A stretch of 25,989 nt of DNA from a virus. Below the pieces are notes generated by a model. That model saw only the letters and a list, made by a program, of their open reading frames with translations, ran no database searches and had not been told where the DNA came from. Made by a program: the position numbers and the translations under genes. Position 1 is the first letter of the stretch; the number at the start of each line of letters is the position of its first letter. Shown one piece after another: positions 7,331 through 13,604 of the stretch. Location of the stretch: positions 1-25,989 of the IMG/VR virus record IMGVR_UViG_3300046457_000168. The stretch is one strand, 5' to 3'.

Positions 7331-8686
7331 TCAGTGCTCCGGCAGCGTGAACTGGGTGGCGTTCAACTTGTTCGGGTACGGCTTTCCCCGATCCGCCTTC
7401 GGACGGTCGTACCAGCCGCCCTTCGGGGCTTCGTGATCCGGATCCGGGTGTCCGACACCCTGGGTATTAAGCCCGCTGCCCTTGCCGTAGGTATTAAGCG
7501 ACGCGTCGTGCTTGTCGCCCCGTCGCCGCTTCTCCTCCGACCACTGCGCGGACTGCATGTTCGTGAGGCTGTTGAGACCCCGCTCGGACATGACGTTCCG
7601 GGCGACGTGGTCGTGGAACGCGTGGATGCCCTTGATGCCCATGTAGGCCTGCTGACTCCCGGGACCCTTCTTGGCCTCCAGGTGCGGAGCGAAGGCACCA
7701 CCACCGCTGTGCGTGTCCGACACCCAGAACTGCGAGGAGCCATGGGGGTCGACCCACGAGTTGTGATAGGCCGAGACCTTCTCACCGGCCGTCGGCTTCC
7801 ACGCGTTCGACAACTGCTTGCCGTTGAGCACCTGGTGCGTCACGTCGATGGCGAGCGCGTGGTTACGCGGGTAGCCGTTGACCGGGTAGGCGCGGTTGTC
7901 GCCTTCCTTCTTCACCAGTTCCGTGGACTTCTGGCCCGTCTTCGAGGTGACGGTCTTCTCGACCTTGTCCTCGCGTGGCACGTGGTAGTCCGGGTGGTAG
8001 TGGTAGTCGTCGCCGGTCTTGCCGGACTTCGCCCACTGGATCGCGTGGCTGGCCGCCTCGTCGTTGGGGTAGACGGCCTTGCCGGTCTCCTTGTCCGGCC
8101 GCACGAAGACGTTCTGCGGGGACGTGATCGCGTTCGCAGCGGCCTGGACGCCGAAGGGGACGCCGTTCTCCTTGGCCGACACCTTCAGGCGCGCACGCGG
8201 GCTCAGGGAACCATCGCGGGTGTGGTCCTCGGCCGGGCTGTAGAACGAGTCGTGGTGCCCGCCCTCGTGGGCGTAGGCGCGGTCGACCTGGGCACCCAGC
8301 GCGCGGTGCGCCGAGTCGGGGGTGACGCCGAACTTCGCGGCCGAGCGCAGCACGCGGGCCTGCTCGTGCGGGGAGTGGTCCTCCCAGCGCCGGTTGACCG
8401 GCATCATGTCCTTGACCGGGGCCATGGTGTGCTGCCCGTGCCAGACGTCGGATCCCTCGGGGCCCGCGAGTTCCATCTGGCCGTGCAGGTTCGGCGCCTT
8501 GTCGGTGTTCCCCATCAGGGAGTACGACTGCCGTGGCGTGCGACCGGCACCGGGCTGGTCCTGGATGGTCTTGAACCGCTCGGGGTTGGACGCCTCGAAC
8601 GTCTCACGCTTGGTGGTGGCGGCCTTCACTTCGCTGTTGTACTTGCGCGTGTCCGCGCCCTTCTGGGCCGGAGTCTTTCCTGCCAT
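7331..8686 (-). CDS. large unknown phage protein, 451 aa, possibly DUF7178-like
   Basis: The largest protein of the unknown block. N-terminus polar (MAGKTPAQKGADTRKYNSEV); middle ENGVPFGVQAAANAITSPQN, then YPNDEAASHAIQWAKSGK, NHALAIDVTHQVLNGKQLSN and VSAYHNSWVDPHG with QFWVSDTHSGGGA. This order (an A-I-T-S-P-Q-N helix, a K-A-x-x-I-L-x-G type helix, then S-x-Y-x-N and D-T-H) loosely recalls phage DUF7178-type proteins; I offer that only as a weak comparison. The C-terminal 60 residues are Lys/Gly/Pro-rich and contain two CTTAATACC words only 27 bases apart. ATG 8686 overlaps the preceding stop. Confidence 0.8.
   Translation of the reverse strand: MAGKTPAQKGADTRKYNSEVKAATTKRETFEASNPERFKTIQDQPGAGRTPRQSYSLMGNTDKAPNLHGQMELAGPEGSDVWHGQHTMAPVKDMMPVNRRWEDHSPHEQARVLRSAAKFGVTPDSAHRALGAQVDRAYAHEGGHHDSFYSPAEDHTRDGSLSPRARLKVSAKENGVPFGVQAAANAITSPQNVFVRPDKETGKAVYPNDEAASHAIQWAKSGKTGDDYHYHPDYHVPREDKVEKTVTSKTGQKSTELVKKEGDNRAYPVNGYPRNHALAIDVTHQVLNGKQLSNAWKPTAGEKVSAYHNSWVDPHGSSQFWVSDTHSGGGAFAPHLEAKKGPGSQQAYMGIKGIHAFHDHVARNVMSERGLNSLTNMQSAQWSEEKRRRGDKHDASLNTYGKGSGLNTQGVGHPDPDHEAPKGGWYDRPKADRGKPYPNKLNATQFTLPEH
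7463..7471 (-). repeat. CTTAATACC word, copy 4
   Basis: In-frame in the 451-aa gene (SGLNTQG), near its C-terminus, 27 bp from copy 5. Confidence 0.9.
7490..7498 (-). repeat. CTTAATACC word, copy 5
   Basis: In-frame in the 451-aa gene (ASLNTYG); copies 4 and 5 start 27 bp apart, the closest pair. Confidence 0.9.
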
Positions 8687-8799
8687 TACGACGAACCTGC
8701 TCCCTGGGTCTTCTGCGCGTCGCGTTCGGACTGCGCCGGGCTCTTGGGGGTGGCCTTCTTGATCGCCTGGATCTGGCCCCGGAACTCCTGAGTGCGCAC
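8686..8799 (-). CDS. very small protein, 37 aa
   Basis: A short frame in the gap between two larger genes: GTG 8799 with GGAGG five bases upstream (GTG 8805, overlapping the previous stop, is the alternative). It stops in a TAATG overlap with the next start. Product MRTQEFRGQIQAIKKATPKS and a polar tail QKTQGAGSS. The tight fit at both ends is the main support. No family recognised. Confidence 0.55.
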   Translation of the reverse strand: MRTQEFRGQIQAIKKATPKSPAQSERDAQKTQGAGSS

Positions 8800-8801
8800 A
8801 C

Positions 8802-9359
8802 TCACCTCCACTGGTCGGGCGAGTTGTACGGCGACGCGGACGGCAGCAGCTTCTTCAGCCGCTCGCTGCGGACCGGGTCGATGTCGGCCATGACCTCGGA
8901 GATGCCGTACTTCTGCTGAAGGGCGCCCATCTCGGCCGGGGAGAGCGCCTGGTTCTTGCCCATGTGGGCCAGCCGCTCGGTGACGTCGCCCTTCTGCGTC
9001 CACTTCAGGCCCTGGGCCTCGTAGACGAGACCGGCCTGCGGGTTGACCCCGCCCACGTCCGGCCAGAAGTAGTCGGAGCGGTCGATGACGTCGCCCTTGT
9101 GGACACCGCGCTGATAGCTGCGGTCGGTCAGGCGCTTCTGAACGCCCTCCATGACGCGGTCGCGTCGTCTGTCGTTGATCGTGCCGAGGTAGCCGTCGGG
9201 GTAGTCCGCTGAAGGCGTGCGAGCGCCCATAGCAGCGCGCCGGGCGTCCAGTCCGTCGCGGAAGGAGAGAGCATCTGTTCCTGCTCCACCATTCGCGCGC
9301 ACTGGAGCGCCCGGCTGTCCGATGGCGTACGGCGTGTTGTACGACCAGTTGCTGGACAT
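8802..9359 (-). CDS. unknown phage protein, 185 aa
   Basis: Starts MSSNWSYNTPYAIGQPGAPV with an extended Gly/Ala-rich N-terminus, then a charged helical part (DRRRDRVMEGVQKRLTD), DYFWPDVGGVNPQAG and a C-terminal helix RSERLKKLLPS. No known domain recognised. The stop TGA shares its context with the GTG of the following short gene (GGTGAGTG). Likely a structural or virion-associated protein judging by neighbours, but unproven. Confidence 0.7.
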   Translation of the reverse strand: MSSNWSYNTPYAIGQPGAPVRANGGAGTDALSFRDGLDARRAAMGARTPSADYPDGYLGTINDRRRDRVMEGVQKRLTDRSYQRGVHKGDVIDRSDYFWPDVGGVNPQAGLVYEAQGLKWTQKGDVTERLAHMGKNQALSPAEMGALQQKYGISEVMADIDPVRSERLKKLLPSASPYNSPDQWR

Positions 9360-9370
9360 GGCTGCCTACG

Positions 9371-9709
9371 TCACGCGCCCTGTCGGTACTGGCGCCGGAG
9401 ATAAAAGTCCCGGTTGCCGACGGCGCTCGGGACGGTCACGACGTTGCGCTGGACGACCCCGGACTCAGCCGCGTTGGCCTGGTACAGGATCGCGGTCGGC
9501 CGCAGCGAGGCGCCGTTGCGCTCCATGATGTTGGGACGGTGCGAGGCCGTCGCCGACTCCAGGAAGCCGCCCTTGGACTGGTTCTTCTTCGGGACGGACC
9601 GGCCCTTGATCGGCTTGGCCACGTTGCCGAGACGGGAGGCGTCGGTGCCCATGGTCGGACGCAGCGACGGGTTGTCCGTCGTCACGATGTTGTCCTTCTT
9701 CTTCGCCAC
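9371..9709 (-). CDS. small basic unknown protein, 112 aa
   Basis: GTG 9709 is chosen over the longer frame from 9763 because AAGGAG lies 6 nt upstream and the longer version overlaps the preceding gene. The product starts MAKKKDNIVTTDNPSLRPTM, is rich in Lys/Arg/Asn (KPIKGRSVPKKNQSKGG) and ends YLRRQYRQGA. It may bind nucleic acid or be a minor virion component. Not recognised. Confidence 0.7.
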   Translation of the reverse strand: MAKKKDNIVTTDNPSLRPTMGTDASRLGNVAKPIKGRSVPKKNQSKGGFLESATASHRPNIMERNGASLRPTAILYQANAAESGVVQRNVVTVPSAVGNRDFYLRRQYRQGA

Positions 9710-9723
9710 TGCTGGCTCCTTGG

Positions 9724-10002
9724 TTAGCCGCCGAGGGTGCGGTACGGGTTCTTGTCGATCCACAACCGGCTGTCGTAGGTCTGCGACGAAGCGCCGTTGA
9801 GCGAAGGAGCGAAACCGCCGCCGATGCGCTTTCGGTCGTAGTCCTCAGAGCCCAGACCGTTTGCGGAGCCGCGCACCTGCTTCTCGTCGAAGACAGACGT
9901 CGGGGTAAAGCGCTGCGTACGGATCGGCTGTGCGGACGGGAACTTTGTTTCCATTGCGCCCGTCGAAAACGAGCCGTTGCGCCCGTCCGAAACACCATTC
10001 AT
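9724..10002 (-). CDS. small unknown protein, 92 aa
   Basis: ATG 10002 has an excellent GGAGG SD four bases upstream. The product, starting MNGVSDGRNGSFSTGAMETK, is Gly/Ser/Asn-rich and probably extended or disordered, ending YDSRLWIDKNPYRTLGG. No cysteines or membrane segment. I do not recognise a family. It leads a run of small basic genes (10002-6621), possibly virion-associated. The 10003-10058 gap holds a small CACTGG/CCAGTG hairpin and no gene. Confidence 0.7.
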   Translation of the reverse strand: MNGVSDGRNGSFSTGAMETKFPSAQPIRTQRFTPTSVFDEKQVRGSANGLGSEDYDRKRIGGGFAPSLNGASSQTYDSRLWIDKNPYRTLGG

Positions 10003-10058
10003 TTCGCCTCCACTGGATCAAACCCAGTGTAAAGACGGAAAGGCAGCAGATTAGAACT

Positions 10059-10358
10059 TCAGTGGACCAAGATCCGCAGCAGGATCGCGCTGATTTCCCC
10101 GGCATCGGGGGTGTTCACCGTAGTGAACCCAGGCCGAGTATCGAGAACGATTCCCCGGGGCGCGACGAAACTGTTGGCGATGGCGATTGCCTTGACGCCC
10201 TGATTTACGGCTCCGGCGCCGATGGCCCGTAGAGTGACACGCTTGCCGTCGTAGACGGCGTGCGAGATGGCGCTGGCCACACTGGCGGCGGACGACGAAC
10301 TCTTGACCCGGAGGATGACCTCGTTACTGGCCTCCTCGCCGTCGTACTGAACTCCCAT
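10059..10358 (-). CDS. spoVS: SpoVS-family protein
   Basis: 99-aa protein strongly matching the stage V sporulation protein S family: VILRVKSSSSAASVASAI, then VTLRAIGAGAVNQGVKAIAI and NSFVAPRG, ending ISAILLRIL. The Gly-Ala-Gly-Ala-Val-Asn-Gln core is the hallmark. SpoVS is a small nucleic-acid-binding-type protein acting in Bacillus sporulation and is also found in Streptomyces and other bacteria. In a phage it could modulate host development or bind phage RNA or DNA. It stands alone between a terminator and a new gene group, has a dyad upstream and AGGAG 6 nt before ATG 10358, so it may be expressed separately. The family call is by motif; its role in the phage is inference. Confidence 0.9.
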   Translation of the reverse strand: MGVQYDGEEASNEVILRVKSSSSAASVASAISHAVYDGKRVTLRAIGAGAVNQGVKAIAIANSFVAPRGIVLDTRPGFTTVNTPDAGEISAILLRILVH

Positions 10359-10378
10359 TGGTGACTCCTATGTGTCCG

Positions 10379-10400
10379 ATTCTCGTCACAATTCGAGAAT
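10379..10400. promoter_or_regulatory. ATTCTCG/CGAGAAT dyad upstream of the SpoVS-like gene
   Basis: A 22-bp dyad with 7-bp arms (10379-10385 and 10394-10400) and an 8-nt spacer lies just before the SD of the SpoVS-like gene. A weak TTAACA-N19-TATTCT promoter candidate overlaps it. Position and symmetry suggest an operator or a leader hairpin. Confidence 0.45.
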
Positions 10401-10432
10401 ACGGAGACGCAGGAATCTTGTGTTAATGACAA

Positions 10433-10466
10433 CAGGCCCAGGGGCGTCGTCCTCACCCTGGGCCTG
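10433..10466 (-). terminator. intrinsic terminator after the nucleotide/nuclease operon
   Basis: CAGGCCCAGGG (10433-10443) and CCCTGGGCCTG (10456-10466) form a perfect 11-bp GC-rich stem with a 12-nt loop, 16 bases after the nuclease stop. On the minus strand TTGTCATTAAC follows. It probably ends the thyX-dNMP kinase-nuclease transcript before the SpoVS gene. Confidence 0.8.
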
Positions 10467-10481
10467 CCGCGTGCGGAGTTG

Positions 10482-10820
10482 CTACTCTTTGGGATAGACG
10501 AGGTCAAGGAACGCGCCGACGGTCATCGTCGCGTACTGCTCTCTGGGGTCCGTAGTACCCCTCTTCTTGTGGAAGACGACTCCGTGCGGGACTCCCGCAT
10601 TGGTGGCCTCGGTGGCGGCTTCCTTCAGCCAGCCGGATAGGCCCATCTCCTTGTGGTTCTTCGCCTCGATGACGAAGCGGTCCTCACCGGGGATGTAGAA
10701 GTCGCCCTTGTCCTGCTTGCCTTCCAGGGCGCGGCGCTCGGCCAGCGGCTGCTTTTCCTTGATGGCCGGGAGGACGGAGGACTCGAAACTCGTCCCCTTC
10801 TGCTTCGACCGGTTCGTCAT
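10482..10820 (-). CDS. small PD-(D/E)XK nuclease, resolvase-like
   Basis: 112-aa protein with the catalytic layout E13 (TSFESSV), D40 (KGDFYIP) and E52-A-K54 (RFVIEAKNH), typical of Holliday-junction-resolvase-like PD-(D/E)XK nucleases. Helix and strand follow (GWLKEAATEATNAG, HGVVFHKKRG), with a final YATMTVGAFLDLV. It is the second such small nuclease in the window (the other at 14902-15246); identity between the two is low by eye, so they may act on different structures. ATG 10820 overlaps the dNMP kinase stop (ATGA). A terminator follows the stop. Confidence 0.7.
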   Translation of the reverse strand: MTNRSKQKGTSFESSVLPAIKEKQPLAERRALEGKQDKGDFYIPGEDRFVIEAKNHKEMGLSGWLKEAATEATNAGVPHGVVFHKKRGTTDPREQYATMTVGAFLDLVYPKE

Positions 10821-11419
10821 GCGAGCCTCAGGATCTCGCGGACCTTGGTATTAAGGTCCTCGATCGTGCCGTCGTTGACGATCGAGGCGTCGAACCACTG
10901 GTCCGGCAGTCCCTTGTCGCTCTTGTGGTCGTTGACGGGGCCGACGCCGGGCCGGTCTATCTTGACCAGCAGGCCGAGGCGGCTGTCGATGGCCTGGTGC
11001 TCGTTGACGAAGCGAACGTCGGTGAAGACGTACTTCTTGTCCTCTTCGAGGGCCTTGAAGACGGAGTTGACCCACACGTTCTGGTCGATCATCTCCCGGC
11101 CGACCTCGGTGCCCAGGACCTGGAGCAGCCTGCGAACCTCGGGGGAGTTCCGCTTGACGGAGTCCCACCCGTACTTGTCCACGAGGTACTGGACGCGGTA
11201 CTCGACGCCGCCGTATCCCTCCTCGACGAGGGGGTTGAGGACGTACAGGGCCTCGCGCAACTTGTCGCCGAACGCGACGCGGGTGTAGCCGTACTTCTCC
11301 AGGATCTTGGCGACGGTGTCCTTACCGGCCCCGGCGAAGCCATGGAGGCCGATGTACTGCGGGAGCCAGGATTCGACGATCTCGGTGTCGTCGTCAACGG
11401 GGGCGGTGGTGGTGTTCAC
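10817..11419 (-). CDS. deoxynucleoside monophosphate kinase
   Basis: 200-aa P-loop kinase of the phage dNMP kinase type (T4 gp1-like), phosphorylating dNMPs to dNDPs with ATP. Walker A is GFAGAGKDTVAKIL; FGDKLREAL follows as in the family, and YVFTDVRFVNEHQAI is the typical D-V-R segment that binds the monophosphate. The end has WFDASIVNDGTIEDL, the usual N-D-G-T closing motif. GTG 11419 overlaps the previous stop and has GGAGATACCAA upstream. A CTTAATACC word sits 10 codons before the stop (EDLNTKVREIL). It completes the nucleotide pathway with RNR and ThyX. The stop overlaps the next ATG by four bases. Confidence 0.93.
   Translation of the reverse strand: MNTTTAPVDDDTEIVESWLPQYIGLHGFAGAGKDTVAKILEKYGYTRVAFGDKLREALYVLNPLVEEGYGGVEYRVQYLVDKYGWDSVKRNSPEVRRLLQVLGTEVGREMIDQNVWVNSVFKALEEDKKYVFTDVRFVNEHQAIDSRLGLLVKIDRPGVGPVNDHKSDKGLPDQWFDASIVNDGTIEDLNTKVREILRLA
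10847..10855 (-). repeat. CTTAATACC word, copy 6
   Basis: In-frame in the dNMP kinase gene (EDLNTKV), about 30 bases before its stop. Confidence 0.9.
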
Positions 11420-11775
11420 TTGGTATCTCCGGAGAAGTTGGTGTGGGTGGCTATGTGGTCGCGGACGAGGGGGATGTCCCACAGGGCCCGGCGGGCCTCG
11501 ACGACCTTGACGTTGCGGTTGGCCTCCAGGCGCTGGAGGGTGTTGAACTGGCCATGCCAGCGGCCGGTCATCCAGTCGGTCTGCTCGATCAGCGGGGTGA
11601 CCTTCTCGACGAGCGCGAGGGCCTGCTTCTCGGTCCTGCGGCGCCGCTCGCGCTCCATGGCGAGTTCGTCGATCTTGCGGTCGAGTTGGGTGCGGAGGTT
11701 GATCAGGGCCCAGGCCATGAACATCATGAGGCCGACCCAGACCACGATGATCGCGAGGACGAGGGCTGTGTTCAT
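11416..11775 (-). CDS. single-pass membrane protein with coiled coil, 119 aa
   Basis: ATG 11775 overlaps the preceding stop (ATGA). An N-terminal transmembrane segment MNTALVLAIIVVWVGLMMFM is followed by an amphipathic, charged helix (LRTQLDRKIDELAMERERRR) typical of a coiled coil, then a soluble tail ending HTNFSGDTK. A longer frame from 11850 is a shadow of the 53-aa gene. The pair of small membrane genes between thyX and the dNMP kinase could form a membrane complex; a holin or spanin role is possible but neither lipobox nor holin signature is seen. The stop overlaps the next GTG (GTGA). Confidence 0.7.
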   Translation of the reverse strand: MNTALVLAIIVVWVGLMMFMAWALINLRTQLDRKIDELAMERERRRRTEKQALALVEKVTPLIEQTDWMTGRWHGQFNTLQRLEANRNVKVVEARRALWDIPLVRDHIATHTNFSGDTK

Positions 11776-11933
11776 CGGTGCATCAGGCACCGCGCGGGCG
11801 CCTCTCCGGCCGTAGCGAACTTCCAGAGGCCGCAGGGAGCGGATGTCCATGACCAGAAGGACAGGCTGATCAGCAGGGCCAGGAGGGTGAGGGCCACGAT
11901 CGTCGTGGGCCGGTCATCGTTGCGTCTGGTCAC
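11772..11933 (-). CDS. small single-pass membrane protein, 53 aa
   Basis: A small frame starting GTG (11933) in a GTGA overlap with the thyX stop and ending in an ATGA overlap with the next gene. The product MTRRNDDRPTTIVALTLLAL continues LISLSFWSW as one transmembrane helix, with a basic cytoplasmic N-terminus. Two later cysteines (SAPCGLW, ARCLMHR) would lie on the outer side. The exact fit between two overlapping stop/start pairs is the main support. I do not recognise a family. Confidence 0.7.
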   Translation of the reverse strand: MTRRNDDRPTTIVALTLLALLISLSFWSWTSAPCGLWKFATAGEAPARCLMHR

Positions 11934-12664
11934 GGGGCGACCCTTCCGTTGTCGAGGAACGCTTCCCAGGTGAGCGGAAAGTGCTCGGCGAAAGCGGCTT
12001 CCATGTACATGGCCACCCGCTCGATCTCCTCCTGGGGGAAGGAGGGGAACGTGGCGAACTCGCTCTGTGTGCGCAGGCCCAGGAAGTGCATCAGGGACCG
12101 GGGGTTGCAGGTGGCGTAGAACGAGGTGTACATGCCGACCGGAAGGACGCTGCGGGCGACCTCGCGGGCGACTCCGTCCTTCAGCATCTGCTGGTAGTGG
12201 CTGTAGGCGGCGCGGTAGATGACGCCGAAGGAGTGCTCGACGGACAGGTACTGCTCCTGGGTGCCGTGCTCGAAGCGATAACGACCCGGCTTGCCTGTCT
12301 GAGTCAGCGGGCGGTGCGCCGAAGGCATGTAGAAGACCGGCTCCAACTCCCTGTACCTGCCACTGGTTTCGTTATAAGACCAGCCGACCCTGTGGCGCAT
12401 GAACTCGCGGGCGACGAAGATCGGGGCCTCCACGAGGAAGGACAACTGCCCGTGCTCGAAGGGGCTGCCGTGGCGGTCCCGCATCAGGTAGTTGATCAGG
12501 CCCTTGGCCTCCTTGGTTTCCGCCGCAGCCGTCCCGACGGTGGAGACGCGGGCTGCCTGGCAGATCTTCGCGTCGGACCCGGCGAGGTTGTCCACGTCGA
12601 GCGTCGCGGTGATCTCGGAGCGGAGGGTGACGTCCGTGATGGTCGCCTCGGTATTAAGCGTCAT
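11930..12664 (-). CDS. thyX: flavin-dependent thymidylate synthase ThyX
   Basis: 244-aa enzyme making dTMP from dUMP with methylenetetrahydrofolate, FAD and NADPH. The ThyX signature RHRVGWSYNETSGRY (R90-Y104) is intact, and the C-terminal half has FLGLRTQSEFATFPSFPQEE with the conserved R..Q substrate region. Length matches the family (220-270 aa). It acts with RNR and the downstream dNMP kinase to supply dTTP. ATG 12664 is chosen; the codons right after are CTT AAT ACC (MTLNTEA), a copy of the repeated word. The stop overlaps the next gene's GTG by four bases. No replacement by 5-hydroxymethyl or other modified pyrimidine synthase is seen. Confidence 0.97.
   Translation of the reverse strand: MTLNTEATITDVTLRSEITATLDVDNLAGSDAKICQAARVSTVGTAAAETKEAKGLINYLMRDRHGSPFEHGQLSFLVEAPIFVAREFMRHRVGWSYNETSGRYRELEPVFYMPSAHRPLTQTGKPGRYRFEHGTQEQYLSVEHSFGVIYRAAYSHYQQMLKDGVAREVARSVLPVGMYTSFYATCNPRSLMHFLGLRTQSEFATFPSFPQEEIERVAMYMEAAFAEHFPLTWEAFLDNGRVAP
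12650..12658 (-). repeat. CTTAATACC word, copy 7
   Basis: Codons 3-5 of thyX (MTLNTEA); followed by GAGG. Confidence 0.9.
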
Positions 12665-12672
12665 GGTGGTGG

Positions 12673-13068
12673 TCAGTCCCCTTCGTAGGACGAGTAAGCG
12701 CTGAGTGGGATTCCGAAGCGGGGGCCGTCGGGGGTATCAACCTCTCCTCCGGCCGCCAGCGCTTCCTTCTTGGAGATACGAAACACCATCTCTCGATGGT
12801 TGTCAACGTACTCAATCCAATCCGTTGACAACCTGATTAGGGGTATCTCGTAATCCAGGTCATACAGGACGTAGCCATCCCACCGGACGGACTTCTCCGA
12901 GACGCCGACGTGCTGGTACAGCCTCAGCATCCAGTCGAACTGGCCGACCTTGAAGACGTGCTCACCGCTGCGGATGTAGACCGGGTCCCGGTAGGAAGAC
13001 AGGCACGTGCGGGGCGCCCCGGCCCGGAAGGAGGGTCGCCACTCCCACGGCGGCCGGGGCTGCTCCAT
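12673..13068 (-). CDS. unknown protein with Trp/Tyr-rich core, 131 aa
   Basis: Starts MEQPRPPWEWRPSFRAGAPR; ATG 13068 has AAGGTGA 5 nt upstream. GTG 13098, overlapping the previous stop by four bases, would add 10 residues and is the alternative. The core is strand-rich and aromatic (FKVGQFDWMLRLYQ, WDGYVLYDLDYEIPLIRL), ending FGIPLSAYSSYEGD. No family recognised, no cysteine cluster, no membrane segment. The gene contains a 36-bp dyad (12798-12833). It precedes thyX by a few bases and is probably co-transcribed. Confidence 0.7.
   Translation of the reverse strand: MEQPRPPWEWRPSFRAGAPRTCLSSYRDPVYIRSGEHVFKVGQFDWMLRLYQHVGVSEKSVRWDGYVLYDLDYEIPLIRLSTDWIEYVDNHREMVFRISKKEALAAGGEVDTPDGPRFGIPLSAYSSYEGD
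12798..12833. repeat. intragenic 11-bp inverted repeat of GTTGWCAAC boxes
   Basis: GGTTGTCAACG (12798-12808) and CGTTGACAACC (12823-12833) are perfect inverted copies separated by 14 nt, inside a coding region. Each arm itself holds a near-palindrome GTTGWCAAC, starting 25 bp apart. This could be a paired operator or an mRNA hairpin; coding constraint alone (residues STDWIEYVDN) would not demand it. Confidence 0.6.
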
Positions 13069-13094
13069 GCGCGTCACCTTGCGGCGTACGGTCC

Positions 13095-13604
13095 TCACGC
13101 GCTCATCCGTCCGGCACGGGCCTCGCGGTCACCACGACCGACCCGGCGGGTCAGTTCACGGCTCAGCAGGGTGTTGCGCAGTTCGGCGGAGGAGTGCAGG
13201 GCCTGGACCATCTTGCGGTAGGCGTAGGCGGCCGTCTTGGCCTCCTGGGCCTCGATGTACTCCGGGTCCTCGTACGCCTTCGCCTTGGCCTGCGTCACTG
13301 TCTTCTGGCCCGCATTGCGGACGGCGGATAGGGCCTTATGTGCTTCGAGTGTGTCGACGCACGACTTTTCGTCCACCTCCGCCGCTGCCAGTCGGCTGCC
13401 CGTGTACTCCACCCACGCCGTTGTCCTGGCGAACAAACTCATCAGTTCGCTGTCGTCGAGTTCGGTGGGATCCGCTGGCAGTTCGGGCGCGTCGCCCTCC
13501 GGCTTCGGAGGCAGGTACAGGTCGTCCCGCTCCAGCCGTCGTACTGCCTTCTGGCTCGGGGTCTGGACTGCTTCCCAGCCCCTCCGTGCTACCGCTCTGC
13601 TCAT
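13095..13604 (-). CDS. unknown coiled-coil-like phage protein, 169 aa
   Basis: I do not recognise this. The N-terminus contains a Pro/Asp-rich segment (DLYLPPKPEGDAPELPADP), and the rest is helical and charged, e.g. QAKAKAYEDPEYIEAQEAKT and YRKMVQALHSSAELRNTLLS, ending in a basic tail RVGRGDREARAGRMSA. ATG 13604 has GGGAG about 10 nt upstream. Its first 269 bases overlap the apparent C-terminus of the Cas4-like frame. Because the nuclease precedes it directly, it could be a partner in end-processing, but nothing in the sequence shows this. The stop overlaps a possible GTG start of the next gene. Confidence 0.7.
   Translation of the reverse strand: MSRAVARRGWEAVQTPSQKAVRRLERDDLYLPPKPEGDAPELPADPTELDDSELMSLFARTTAWVEYTGSRLAAAEVDEKSCVDTLEAHKALSAVRNAGQKTVTQAKAKAYEDPEYIEAQEAKTAAYAYRKMVQALHSSAELRNTLLSRELTRRVGRGDREARAGRMSA

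Noticed and set aside
7334-8791. 485-aa plus-strand open frame
   Set aside because: Antisense to the 451-aa gene, with the same Val/Arg-rich shadow composition and no SD.
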